Shown: piece after piece, positions 45,001 to 52,300 of the stretch
How positions within the stretch are numbered: position 1 is the first letter of the stretch
Layout: every line of letters begins with the position of its first letter
Source: an uncultured Alphaproteobacteria bacterium
GTDB lineage: Bacteria > Pseudomonadota > Alphaproteobacteria > RF32 > CAG-239
Direction: 5' to 3'
Assembly (NCBI GenBank): GCA_934254915.1
Contig: CAKQMH010000009.1
Location: 1 to 64,000 of the forward strand
DNA: 64,000 bases
Made by a program: the position numbers and the translations under genes
Notes under the pieces: model-generated
Told to the model about the DNA's origin: nothing
The model's input: the letters and a program-made list of their open reading frames with translations, nothing else
The model's database searches: none

Positions 45001-45157
45001 CGGTGCCGGTGCTTCGAGCCAAATTGCTATCGGCACATCGGTTTTCTTCGGGATGATAGCCGCTACTTTTGTCGGTATAATTTTTATTCCGGCATTGTTT
45101 GCGTTGTTTGAGAGTATCAAAGAATGGAGTGAAAGGCGAGGGCGGAATGAACAATAA
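42035..45157 (+). CDS. RND family multidrug efflux pump (AcrB/MexB type)
   Basis: The 1040-residue pump has 12 membrane segments, two large periplasmic loops and the TM4 proton relay (LAIGLVVDDAIIVVERVQ, with the paired Asp). TM10-11 contain the matching Lys in GLAAKNAILIVEFTKAYREGG. The HAE1 type exports hydrophobic drugs by proton antiport. It is expected to be a homotrimer. GGGAGG lies upstream of the ATG within the adaptor gene. No repressor gene adjoins the operon. Confidence 0.95.
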   Translation: MFSQYFIDKPRFAGVISIIMILLGLLAIAVLPVSQYPQITPPQIVVTTTYAGASAEVLVDTVAVPIENQINGVENMLYMSSTSDDNGSYTLTITFNIGTDPDIAQVKVQNRLSQVMSQLPSLVQQEGIEVRTQMSNMLGMLVLRSPDNTFSDLYLSNFAYTNIKNPLARVDGVGDVSIFGPQYSMRIWLNSDKLTSLGLSSADIVQAVSSQNIQASIGEIGASPSSKDTVMVLSLTAKGLLDSVEDFKNIVVATDANGGIVSLKDVARIELGADTYNMVAHYDNAPAVIIGLSQTPNSNSLNIMDNVRKEIESLSATFPDDMEFRVAYDSTEYVRASIAGIIETLAITFSLVVLVTYVFLQKFKTTLIPLITIPVSLIATFAVIYVLGFDINILTLFAMILAIGLVVDDAIIVVERVQYLMVYEKLDAKAASVKAMQQIAGAIIATTFVLLSIFIPVGLMAGITGKIYQQFAVTIATAVVFSAFNALTLSPSLCAIFLRGESHDNPHGFFKWFDNVIDGSKKHYLKAVKLFSSHLKMTTVVVLLTIAVVAAGFKFTATSFLPEEDQGIIFANIQLSDTSSINQTNRVLSDISERALHIKGVKYFISVAGYSLLGGGGENVALGVVGLDNWDKRKSKNLSIEALTQTLTKELGQNAEAEVNFFAPPAIPGIGQSNGLSLELLAVNGSITPSELYQTMGEFLTALNQSASLSYAFSTFTADTPHIYLDIDRTKLESYHIPVANLFETLQNNLGSRYINNITLDGQVNKVIVQADFPYRRSISDVLALYVPSSNGNLVKVNSFVDVKTTISPKIIYRYNQYTDASIVAQTAADVSTGTAIDNIVDTAQKLLPKSYKIAWTGLSLQEVEAAGLAVLLIGLALVFCYLFLVALYESWMLAFAVMFSTVFAILGAIIGLHLMGQALSIYAQLGLIMLIGLAAKNAILIVEFTKAYREGGDSILDASMKGAGERFRAVLMTALTFILGVFPMIIATGAGASSQIAIGTSVFFGMIAATFVGIIFIPALFALFESIKEWSERRGRNEQ

Positions 45158-46595
45158 AGGATGGTTCTTTGTGCTGCTGTCGAGTATTCTGGCTTCCTGC
45201 AGTGTCGGTCCTGATTATAAGCAGCCGCAGTTTTTTTCGTCCTCTGACTTGCAGCAAAGTTTGCATTTGTCTGGCCAAAATCAAAATTTAATGGTTGATT
45301 TGGAATGGTACAAAAGTTTTGACGATGTTGTTCTCAATCATTTGGTGGCGCGTGGTCTAAATGAAAGTCCGAATGTCGAAACCGCAATTGCCAAATTGCG
45401 TCAGGCACGCCAAAATTTGCGTATCAACGCGGTTAAGTTTATGCCGCAAATTGATGCCGCCGGAAGTTATCATAAAGCGCAAAATCCGGTGAGCTATGGT
45501 GTTCCTCTTACGAATGCTTATTACCAGACCGGATTAGATGCCTCATGGGAGATTGATATTTGGGGCGGCGGACGAAGACTGAGTGAAAGCTCAGCAGCTT
45601 TGCTGAAAGCCGCAGCCGCAAACCTGCAAAATGTGCAATTGTCGTTAACGGCAGAGATTGCTACGGATTATGTAACTTTGCGGCAGTATCAAAAACAGTT
45701 ATCGATTGCCCGCCGAAATCTGAAACTGCAGCAGGATATTTTTACTCAGGTAAAAGATAAACATCATGCCGGTTTGGCTGATGATTTAAGTTTTAATCAG
45801 GCGCGTTATCTGGTTGAAAACACGCGCAGCTCGATTCCCGAATTGGAAAAAAATGTCAGAGCTTATCAAAATTCGCTTAGTGTTTTAGTCGGTCAGCTGC
45901 CGGAAAATTATGAAGTGTTGTTATCTGAAAATGCAAATGATTTATTAAGTAAACCGCAGCCGCTTGATATTACTTCTATTTATAATTTGCCGTTGAGTGT
46001 GGTGCGCAAGCGTCCGGATGTGCAGGTTGCCGAACAACAGCTTATTGCCCAAAATGCCCAAATCGGCGTCGCGATTGCGCAGCTCTACCCGTCCGTCAAT
46101 TTAACCGGATTCTTAGGGTGGCAGTCGGCTAATTTGGGACACCTTATCACTCCGCATACCGATATGTACAGCCTGTCGCCGGCAATTAACCTGCCGCTGT
46201 TTCACTTCGGAGCTTTGGTTAATAATGTCGAATTGCAAAAATATCTGACTCAGGAACAACTTGCACAATATAAATCAACTTTGCTGAATGCCGCGCTGGA
46301 AATTCGCAATTCAATGGTCGGTTTGGAAAAGGAAAGTGCGCGAACTGCATCTGCGGCTCAGGCGTTATCTGCCCAACAACAAGTTGCCGATTTGACTTTA
46401 ATCAAATATAAGCAGGGGTTGATTGCTTTCAGTGAAGTTTTAGAAGCACAGCAAAATCTGCTAACGGCGCAAAATACCTACATTACAGCGAATGCCGAAG
46501 TTTATCGCAGCGTGGTTGCTTTTTACAAAGCCGTTGGCGGTGGTTATAATCCAAACAATCAGTATTGTTCGTACCCGAAAGGCTGCTGCAGGTGA
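45147..46595 (+). CDS. Outer membrane efflux lipoprotein (NodT/OprM type)
   Basis: The 482-residue precursor begins MNNKGWFFVLLSSILASC with a lipobox (Cys18) followed by SVGPDYKQP, typical of the OprM/NodT family. Two long coiled-coil repeats and the KRPDVQVAEQQL element are seen in the OEP domain. It is the trimeric exit channel of the RND pump. ATG 45147 lies inside the pump gene (11-bp overlap) after GGCGG; an upstream in-frame ATG is inside the pump and is rejected. Its last 37 bp overlap the 3' end of the convergent lipoprotein gene. Confidence 0.93.
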   Translation: MNNKGWFFVLLSSILASCSVGPDYKQPQFFSSSDLQQSLHLSGQNQNLMVDLEWYKSFDDVVLNHLVARGLNESPNVETAIAKLRQARQNLRINAVKFMPQIDAAGSYHKAQNPVSYGVPLTNAYYQTGLDASWEIDIWGGGRRLSESSAALLKAAAANLQNVQLSLTAEIATDYVTLRQYQKQLSIARRNLKLQQDIFTQVKDKHHAGLADDLSFNQARYLVENTRSSIPELEKNVRAYQNSLSVLVGQLPENYEVLLSENANDLLSKPQPLDITSIYNLPLSVVRKRPDVQVAEQQLIAQNAQIGVAIAQLYPSVNLTGFLGWQSANLGHLITPHTDMYSLSPAINLPLFHFGALVNNVELQKYLTQEQLAQYKSTLLNAALEIRNSMVGLEKESARTASAAQALSAQQQVADLTLIKYKQGLIAFSEVLEAQQNLLTAQNTYITANAEVYRSVVAFYKAVGGGYNPNNQYCSYPKGCCR

Positions 46596-47023
46596 GGACG
46601 TCTTCCCCGATAGAGGTTAATATTGGTGATTTCTGGAATATCATGCTCGCGTTTCCAATAACCTTTACTGCGCATACATTTTGAGTAGTCAGCCGGACTT
46701 ATGTCCTCATCATCATAGCGGGAATTAACAATTAAAGGCTGTGCGCCGGGGTAGGGAAGATAGGTTGCCCAAATTCCTTTGCTTGATTTCCAGTCGGCTC
46801 TGGTGTTGAGCTTGGTTTCTTCGGTATAGAACCAACTGCGGAAATCCGGCATCAGCTTAAATTCTTTGGCCGCTAACAAACATTCGGCATGGTCGCGCGA
46901 GAATTTTTCCACTCCGGTGTGTGACTTTTCCCAGTGATAAACGACCTGTCCGCTGCCTTTTGATAAATAGGTACAGGAGCAAAGGGTAAGCATGATTCCG
47001 AACAGATACAATTTGTTATTCAT
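46559..47023 (-). CDS. Lipoprotein of unknown function
   Basis: The 154-residue precursor has a signal with lipobox LCSC (residues 14-17). The mature part is rich in Trp, Tyr and charged residues and has three further Cys. No motif is recognised. ATG 47026 and 47023 adjoin; the latter is favoured since AGGA lies seven bases before it. The 3' end overlaps the convergent outer membrane channel gene by 37 bp, so its C-terminus is constrained by both frames. The GST gene lies a few bases upstream on the same strand. Confidence 0.6.
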   Translation of the reverse strand: MNNKLYLFGIMLTLCSCTYLSKGSGQVVYHWEKSHTGVEKFSRDHAECLLAAKEFKLMPDFRSWFYTEETKLNTRADWKSSKGIWATYLPYPGAQPLIVNSRYDDEDISPADYSKCMRSKGYWKREHDIPEITNINLYRGRRPHLQQPFGYEQY

Positions 47024-47031
47024 CATTTTTC

Positions 47032-47697
47032 CTAAAAATCCAAATTGGCATAATGTTTAGCCGGCAAAATTCCGCGAATACTGTCTTTTAAGATGTCTTT
47101 AAAACTTGGGCGGGACTTCAACCGCGAATACCATATTTTGACATTCTTAAATTCATCCCATGGTACGTCGCCCAAATAGTCAACTACCGACAAATGAGCT
47201 GCCGCTGTAAAATCTGCCAATGATAATTGATCATCGGCCAGATTTTTGCGCCTTTCAAGCAGCCAGTCCATATATTCCAAATGATAATTAAGATTGTTTA
47301 ATCCCACTTTTAAGATTTTGGAATCAGGTGCTAAACCGTTGGCAAAACGCTTATGAACTTTTTCATAGACAATATTACGATAGACTTCGCGATAAAATTT
47401 AACATCAAACCATTCGCAAAGGCGGCGTATTTCTGCCTTTTTTAAGGTGTCGCCGAAAATCAGCGGAATATCTGCCGCCGTTTCTTCCAAATATTCGGTG
47501 ATGGCATAATTGCCGATAATAACATTGCCGTCATTCAGATAAATCGGCAAATCACCTGCCGGATTAAGCTTAAACACATCTTCCGAAGGTTTCCATGGTT
47601 CTTCTTCTTTTAAGATGAATAACCTTTTCTTTTCAGCCATCATCAGCCGAATTTTTCGGCAATATGGCGAAACCGGATGATGAATCAGCAAAACCAT
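47032..47697 (-). CDS. Glutathione S-transferase family protein
   Basis: The 221-residue protein has a thioredoxin-like N-terminal domain (HHPVSPYCRKIRLMMAEKK) and a helical C-terminal domain starting near residue 85. Ser9 or Cys13 may be the catalytic residue. The motif GDLPIYLNDG includes the cis-Pro, and LADDQLSLADFTAAAHLS is the GST C-terminal N-capping motif. It resembles stringent-starvation or GstA-like enzymes. AAGGGAG precedes the ATG. The downstream lipoprotein gene starts 9 bp after its stop. Confidence 0.85.
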   Translation of the reverse strand: MVLLIHHPVSPYCRKIRLMMAEKKRLFILKEEEPWKPSEDVFKLNPAGDLPIYLNDGNVIIGNYAITEYLEETAADIPLIFGDTLKKAEIRRLCEWFDVKFYREVYRNIVYEKVHKRFANGLAPDSKILKVGLNNLNYHLEYMDWLLERRKNLADDQLSLADFTAAAHLSVVDYLGDVPWDEFKNVKIWYSRLKSRPSFKDILKDSIRGILPAKHYANLDF

Positions 47698-47773
47698 TTT
47701 TTCTCTCCCTTAAATATTATTCAATTTTAACGGCAGGATTCTATAAGGTCAAGCCACAACATTTAATATCATC

Positions 47774-48700
47774 TTATTTTTTATTTCCAACGTCGGCACT
47801 GTCTTCGGGAACCGGAGCTTCCTGCTGCTGAGGCTGCGAATTTGTTTCCAGTCCGAAAGTCGGCGGAACAACGCCTTGCGTATTTTTTTCATATTGCGCA
47901 ATCATCTCAATCAGATGCTGCTCAATGGCTTTTTTGTTTTCAGCTTTTTCCGCATAACGCGTCAGCTTTTGGGCAATCAGTTTACGATGTCTTGATACTT
48001 TGGAAATACCGACAAATAAAGGCATATTCCATAAAGGAAGTTTGGCCTCGCTTATTTGTTCACGCAAGCCTAGTTTATAAGCTTCAATCAAACCGTAATA
48101 GCGTCCGATTAAAATATAGTCGGCTTTTTTAGTAAACAACTGTTCAAACAGTTCATAGTTGGAGTTTAACGTGGTCAATTTAAACTCTTTTAGCTTTCCT
48201 TCTACAAAGTCGCTGTATATCTCTTTATTTGAACGGACGCCGTTCAGTTTTTTCAGGTCGTCAATTTCCTTAACCTCGTTTACACGGTTAGGCAACATAA
48301 AAATCGTTACGGGATTATCAATTACGGCCGGAAACACAAATTCCAATCCTTTATAAAGAGCCGTTTCATGATAAGCGCCTAAAAGCATGTCAATTTCACC
48401 GCGCCGCACCGCTTGCACCAGTTCGGGATATGACATCTTTTGGGTAATTACTTTTATGCTCAGATTATTTTCTTTTTTAAATTGATCAATCATCGGCTGC
48501 CACAGAGTTGTGAACTTGCCGCGTATATCTTCGTTCGGATGTTCTACAGCGCCAAAAGGCGGATAATCCAAAAAGCCGGTGATTTGTATTTCCTGTGATC
48601 TTTGCAGGTGCAAGTCCTCATAACGTATCAGCGCATGCCCGCTGAATGATATTATGAGCATAACTATTAATGTAAAACCAAAGACTGTAAACTTTTCCAT
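47774..48700 (-). CDS. Periplasmic solute-binding protein (SBP_bac_3-like)
   Basis: The 308-residue precursor has a signal peptide (about 1-25) and two lobes of the bacterial extracellular solute-binding family 3 type (TGFLDYPPFGAVEHP at the start, RRGEIDMLLGAYHET in the first lobe). The C-terminus has a Gln/Glu-rich tail. The ligand is not clear; amino acids are usual for the family. No ABC transporter genes adjoin. ATG 48700 is used because AGGA lies nearby and no ribosome-binding site precedes 48724. Confidence 0.75.
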   Translation of the reverse strand: MEKFTVFGFTLIVMLIISFSGHALIRYEDLHLQRSQEIQITGFLDYPPFGAVEHPNEDIRGKFTTLWQPMIDQFKKENNLSIKVITQKMSYPELVQAVRRGEIDMLLGAYHETALYKGLEFVFPAVIDNPVTIFMLPNRVNEVKEIDDLKKLNGVRSNKEIYSDFVEGKLKEFKLTTLNSNYELFEQLFTKKADYILIGRYYGLIEAYKLGLREQISEAKLPLWNMPLFVGISKVSRHRKLIAQKLTRYAEKAENKKAIEQHLIEMIAQYEKNTQGVVPPTFGLETNSQPQQQEAPVPEDSADVGNKK

Positions 48701-48801
48701 TTGCCAAATCCTGAAAATTGTCATAAAAATTTACCATTCAGTAATAATGTACTTAGTATACTGATAGAGTATTAAATAAAGATTTATGAAGGTGAAAATA
48801 A

Positions 48802-49167
48802 ATGGACGCTACACAAAACTATGCACAAACCGAAGTTACCGGTTTGGCTCAATCCGAGTTGGAATGCCGCGCACTGATTCGTACGGCTTCGGCTTTAAAT
48901 ACCATTAAAGAAAACTGGGATGAGCGCAAAGGTGAGTTGAATGACGCGTTAGAAAAAAATCGCAAACTATGGACAATCCTTGCTTCGGCCATGCATGAAG
49001 ATGATTGCCCGCAGCCGGATGAAATAAAAAGAAGTATTCTGAATCTGGCAATGTTTATTTTCCAAAGGACTATGGATGTTTCTGTCAACCCATCACCCGA
49101 AAAGTTAAATGCTTTGATTAATATTAATATGAATATTGCCAAAGGTTTATCGGGCAATGCCGGTTAA
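48802..49167 (+). CDS. flaF: FlaF-like flagellar biosynthesis regulator
   Basis: The 121-residue protein fits the FlaF family: a helical start (ELECRALIRTASALN), LNDALEKNRKLWTIL in the middle, and a C-terminal LNALININMNIAKGLSG. FlaF works with FlbT to link flagellin synthesis to flagellum assembly in alphaproteobacteria. Here it stands alone: no flagellin, FlbT or other flagellar gene is in the window. GAAGGTGAAAATAA precedes the ATG. Confidence 0.8.
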   Translation: MDATQNYAQTEVTGLAQSELECRALIRTASALNTIKENWDERKGELNDALEKNRKLWTILASAMHEDDCPQPDEIKRSILNLAMFIFQRTMDVSVNPSPEKLNALININMNIAKGLSGNAG

Positions 49168-49246
49168 TTGACACAGAAAACGTAATCAAATCGGCTTAAT
49201 TTATTTAACCCTCGGTTTATTGACGCCGAGGGTTAAATTTTAGCTT

Positions 49247-50212
49247 TTATTTGTTATATAATTTCCACGTTGATAATATGATATTGTCAACACTGCTGTG
49301 TGCCGGTTTCCAGTCCAAAAGCGCGGCTGCTTTTTGTGCCGACGCCGTAATGACTGACGGGTCTCCCGCCCGCCGTGGTGAAAACTCAAAATTAATCTTA
49401 CGTCCGGTAAGTTCTTCGGTTCTTTTTACCATTTCTAAAACCGTGATACCGACTTCCGTGCCTAAATTTATGATTTCACTGCGCTTATTCTGTTGTAAAA
49501 ACTGCAGTGCTTTGGTATGAGCTTCGGCCAAATCGCTGACGTGGATATAATCGCGAATGCAAGTGCCGTCGCGCGTATCATAATCATTGCCGAAAATCTT
49601 AAGCTTGTCCCTTGTGCCGTTGGCAACTTCCATTACTATCGGCAACAGATTTTGCGGATTCTTTTCCAAACCTTTGACTTCGCCGTCTTCATCATATCCT
49701 ACCGCGTTAAAATAACGTAATGATACATATTTTAGACCTTTCAGCTCATCATACCAGGCAAAATATTTTTCCATGTCATATTTGGTAAAGCCGTAAAAGT
49801 TAATCGGATTAAGCGGATGTTTTTCATCTACCGGCAAATATTGCGGCATTCCGTATACGGCGGCCGATGATGAAAAGACTAACTTTTTAACTTTGTTTGC
49901 CATCATGGCATTTAAGACATTTATCGTGCCGCTGATGTTATTGAGAGCATATTTTTCAGGATTCTCCATCGATTCTCCGACGGCTTTTTTCGCGGCCAAC
50001 AGAATAACCGCATCAACATTTTGCGCCATTGCTTGGTTAATTTCATCATAGTTCAAAATATCACCCAAAATATATTCAGCGGCTTTGAAAAAGTTGTCTT
50101 TTGTTCCGGTCGAAAGATTATCAAATACGGTAACCTGCATTTGATTTTGCAACAGATTCTTAACCACATGGCTGCCGATATATCCTGCGCCGCCGATTAC
50201 TAAAATATGCAT
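49247..50212 (-). CDS. galE: UDP-glucose 4-epimerase
   Basis: The 321-residue protein interconverts UDP-glucose and UDP-galactose with bound NAD. The Rossmann motif is GGAGYIGSH (residues 7-15), and the catalytic pair is Tyr140 and Lys144 in YGFTK, with Ser114/115 in FSSSAAVYG. The C-terminal substrate domain has RRAGDPS. The length and motifs fit GalE. AAAGGAG precedes the ATG. It is monocistronic, just upstream of and divergent from tRNA-Leu. Confidence 0.93.
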   Translation of the reverse strand: MHILVIGGAGYIGSHVVKNLLQNQMQVTVFDNLSTGTKDNFFKAAEYILGDILNYDEINQAMAQNVDAVILLAAKKAVGESMENPEKYALNNISGTINVLNAMMANKVKKLVFSSSAAVYGMPQYLPVDEKHPLNPINFYGFTKYDMEKYFAWYDELKGLKYVSLRYFNAVGYDEDGEVKGLEKNPQNLLPIVMEVANGTRDKLKIFGNDYDTRDGTCIRDYIHVSDLAEAHTKALQFLQQNKRSEIINLGTEVGITVLEMVKRTEELTGRKINFEFSPRRAGDPSVITASAQKAAALLDWKPAHSSVDNIILSTWKLYNK

Positions 50213-50302
50213 TATTCAGCTCCTTTATAAAAAACTTTGCTTATTTTATAAAAAAACTATTGACGTGTCCAATTAAATATATTATTTATGCTTTCATCTT
50301 AT

Positions 50303-50388
50303 GGGGGTATGGCGGAACTGGTAGACGCGCTAGACTCAAAATCTTGTGGCCTCAGGCCGTGTCAGTTCAAGTCTGACTACCCCTACCA
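50303..50388 (+). tRNA. tRNA-Leu (anticodon CAA)
   Basis: The 86-nt cloverleaf has acceptor GGGGGTA pairing with TACCCCT (first pair G-U), D-arm GGCGGAACTGGTAGAC, anticodon loop CTCAAAA with anticodon CAA, a class II variable arm (GGCCTCAGGCC), T-arm with GTTCAAGTC, and an encoded CCA. The second pair of the anticodon stem is U-U. Confidence 0.95.
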
Positions 50389-50392
50389 ATCT

Positions 50393-50427
50393 AAACCGGC
50401 AGCTATCAGTGCCGGTTTTATTTTTTT
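50393..50427 (+). terminator. Intrinsic terminator after tRNA-Leu
   Basis: AAACCGGCA pairs with TGCCGGTTT, followed by TATTTTTTT. Confidence 0.85.
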
Positions 50428-50463
50428 AACTATATCTTATTTTTTATCCGCTAAATTGTCACT

Positions 50464-51786
50464 ATGACTAAACCGGCTCAAATTTCTCAGCTTTTTTCAT
50501 CGTGCCTTGCTGCGTATCAACAAGGTGAATATTCGGCTGCTCGTGATTGGGCCGCGAAAATTCTAGCTCTTGATTCTTTTCATCATGATGCCCTGCAAAT
50601 TGCCGGCAACATAGCGTTTTTGCAAAATGACTATCATCAGGCGCGGCAATTTTATCTTCGTGCGCTTAGAAAGTCTCGCGGCAATTGTCCGGATATGTTT
50701 AATTTGGCTAATACGCTTTTCCAGTTAGGATGTTTTCGGTCGAGTATTTTTTGGACATCGGCAGTCTTGCGGCATAACCCGAATAATATTGATGCATTGT
50801 TGTTGCGCGGGCAGGCTGATTTGGAATGTGAATTTGCCGCTGCGGCAATAGTTGATTTTCATCAAGTCTTACAACTCGATTCCACCAACGTTTGGGCTTG
50901 CAATTATCTTGCGCAGGCGTTGCAGAAAAACGGATGTTGGGACGAGGCGCAGGCTCAGGCTTATCAAGCCGTAAAACTGAGTAACGGTGATGATTCCCAG
51001 CACCTTAATATGGCCTACACACTTTATGAAATTGCTCTGGAAAACGGTGTCGATACCATTAAAAAATACAGCCGTTTATGGCGGCAAAATTATGGGCAAA
51101 ATCCATTGGTCGCATACGCTTGCGCGGCACTGGATTCCAATCCTGATATTGTACGCAGTAATACCCGATATGTCGAACGGGTTTTCGATGCTTTTGCCGC
51201 TACCTTTGATGATTCGCTGCACAATTTGGATTACCATGTTCCGGAAATAATTGCTCGCATGAGTGCTGATTTTTGTTCAGCGGTTTCAGCTCGATTCCCC
51301 AGTATTTTAGATCTTGGCTGCGGTACAGGTTTGTGTGGGCAATATCTGGATTCCCTGTTACCCAAAGCAGAAATTTTCGGGGTTGATATCTCTGCGGCAA
51401 TGTTACAAAAAGCGGCGGATAAAAATGTTTATAAGGCGCTGATTCAAGGTGATATTTTGGCGGTGTTACCCGGTGATGCCAAGCGTTATGATTTAATAAT
51501 TGCTGCTGATGTTTTAACTTATTTCGGCAGCCTTGATTCGTTGTTCAAAATTGTATCTTCTCATCTGGATTCCCAAGGTGGATTTGTCTTTTCGATAACC
51601 GCCGCCGCGGCTGATAAAAAGGATTGGAATTTACATCTTTCGGGACGCTTTTCGCATCGGGAAAAATACGTCCGCCAATGCCTGGACGCCGCCTCGTTAA
51701 AAGTGCAAAAATCCGATTATCTGAAGCTGCGAAATGAAGGTGACAAAGCCGTGATGGGATGGGTGTTTGCTGCTCAAAAGATATAA
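50464..51786 (+). CDS. TPR-containing SAM-dependent methyltransferase
   Basis: The 440-residue protein has tetratricopeptide repeats (about 1-200; FLQNDYHQARQFYLRAL, LLLRGQADLECEFAAA) followed by a class I methyltransferase domain with ILDLGCGTGLCG near residue 280 and IAADVLTYFG. The repeats suggest a protein substrate or partner. Such fusions are found in alphaproteobacterial genomes, but the substrate is not known. No ribosome-binding site is obvious. A palindromic terminator follows. Confidence 0.85.
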   Translation: MTKPAQISQLFSSCLAAYQQGEYSAARDWAAKILALDSFHHDALQIAGNIAFLQNDYHQARQFYLRALRKSRGNCPDMFNLANTLFQLGCFRSSIFWTSAVLRHNPNNIDALLLRGQADLECEFAAAAIVDFHQVLQLDSTNVWACNYLAQALQKNGCWDEAQAQAYQAVKLSNGDDSQHLNMAYTLYEIALENGVDTIKKYSRLWRQNYGQNPLVAYACAALDSNPDIVRSNTRYVERVFDAFAATFDDSLHNLDYHVPEIIARMSADFCSAVSARFPSILDLGCGTGLCGQYLDSLLPKAEIFGVDISAAMLQKAADKNVYKALIQGDILAVLPGDAKRYDLIIAADVLTYFGSLDSLFKIVSSHLDSQGGFVFSITAAAADKKDWNLHLSGRFSHREKYVRQCLDAASLKVQKSDYLKLRNEGDKAVMGWVFAAQKI

Positions 51787-51814
51787 AAAAAGTTCCTTTA
51801 CACAAAGGAACTTT
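51785..51814. terminator. Bidirectional intrinsic terminator
   Basis: AAAGTTCCTTT pairs with AAAGGAACTTT around ACAC, with A- and T-runs on both sides. Confidence 0.8.
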
Positions 51815-51839
51815 TTGTTGAAAATCAAGTGCTAAAAAC

Positions 51840-52073
51840 TTATTTCGAAGTTTTTTTAGCAGAAGATTTACTTGCCGTTTTGCAAGAAGACTTTTTGGTT
51901 GAAGCAGGCTTTTTTGCTGAAGAAGATTTGCAAGCAGATTTGTTGTTGCATTTACCGTTCAGCTGTTCAACTGCCATAGCCCAAAAATACTCATCTTGAC
52001 CTTGCGGGCAGCCGGCATTTTGCCAATTGTAATAAGCTGCTTCTCTGATGGCATCTTCGATATTTTTAATCAT
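51840..52073 (-). CDS. Small DUF2934 protein with Lys/Ser-rich tail
   Basis: The 77-residue protein starts MIKNIEDAIREAAYYNWQNAG, matching the DUF2934 pattern (IREAAY-W-AG-P-G-D-W-A) that ends at ALEQL-type residues. The last 35 residues are Lys, Ser and Ala repeats (KSSSAKKPASTKKSSCK), which would bind nucleic acid or acidic partners, as in histone-like tails. Its four Cys are unusual for such tails. GGAG lies eight bases before ATG 52073; the longer frame from 52109 is rejected. The function is unknown. Confidence 0.75.
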   Translation of the reverse strand: MIKNIEDAIREAAYYNWQNAGCPQGQDEYFWAMAVEQLNGKCNNKSACKSSSAKKPASTKKSSCKTASKSSAKKTSK

Positions 52074-52202
52074 AATTCTAACTCCAAATAAAATTTTATT
52101 GGTAAACAAACATTAATATACATTCAATTTTTTATACGTCAACAATTAATCTCCTGAATTTAGCTAATTTTTAAAAAAAAATTTGTGCTCCGCTTAAAAA
52201 GC

Positions 52203-52231
52203 TTGCATTTAAAATTATAAGAAATTATAGA
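52203..52231 (+). promoter_or_regulatory. Sigma-70-like promoter for glgB
   Basis: TTGCAT (52203-52208) and TATAGA (52226-52231) are 17 bp apart, 69 bp upstream of glgB. A small CCTAAA/TTTAGG hairpin lies in the leader. The other parts of 52074-52300 show nothing clear. Confidence 0.6.
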
Positions 52232-52300
52232 TGTATCTAACAGGCCTCTTCCCTAAAATATTTAGGTCTAAATTATGGTGTTAATTTCAAGGAAATATCA

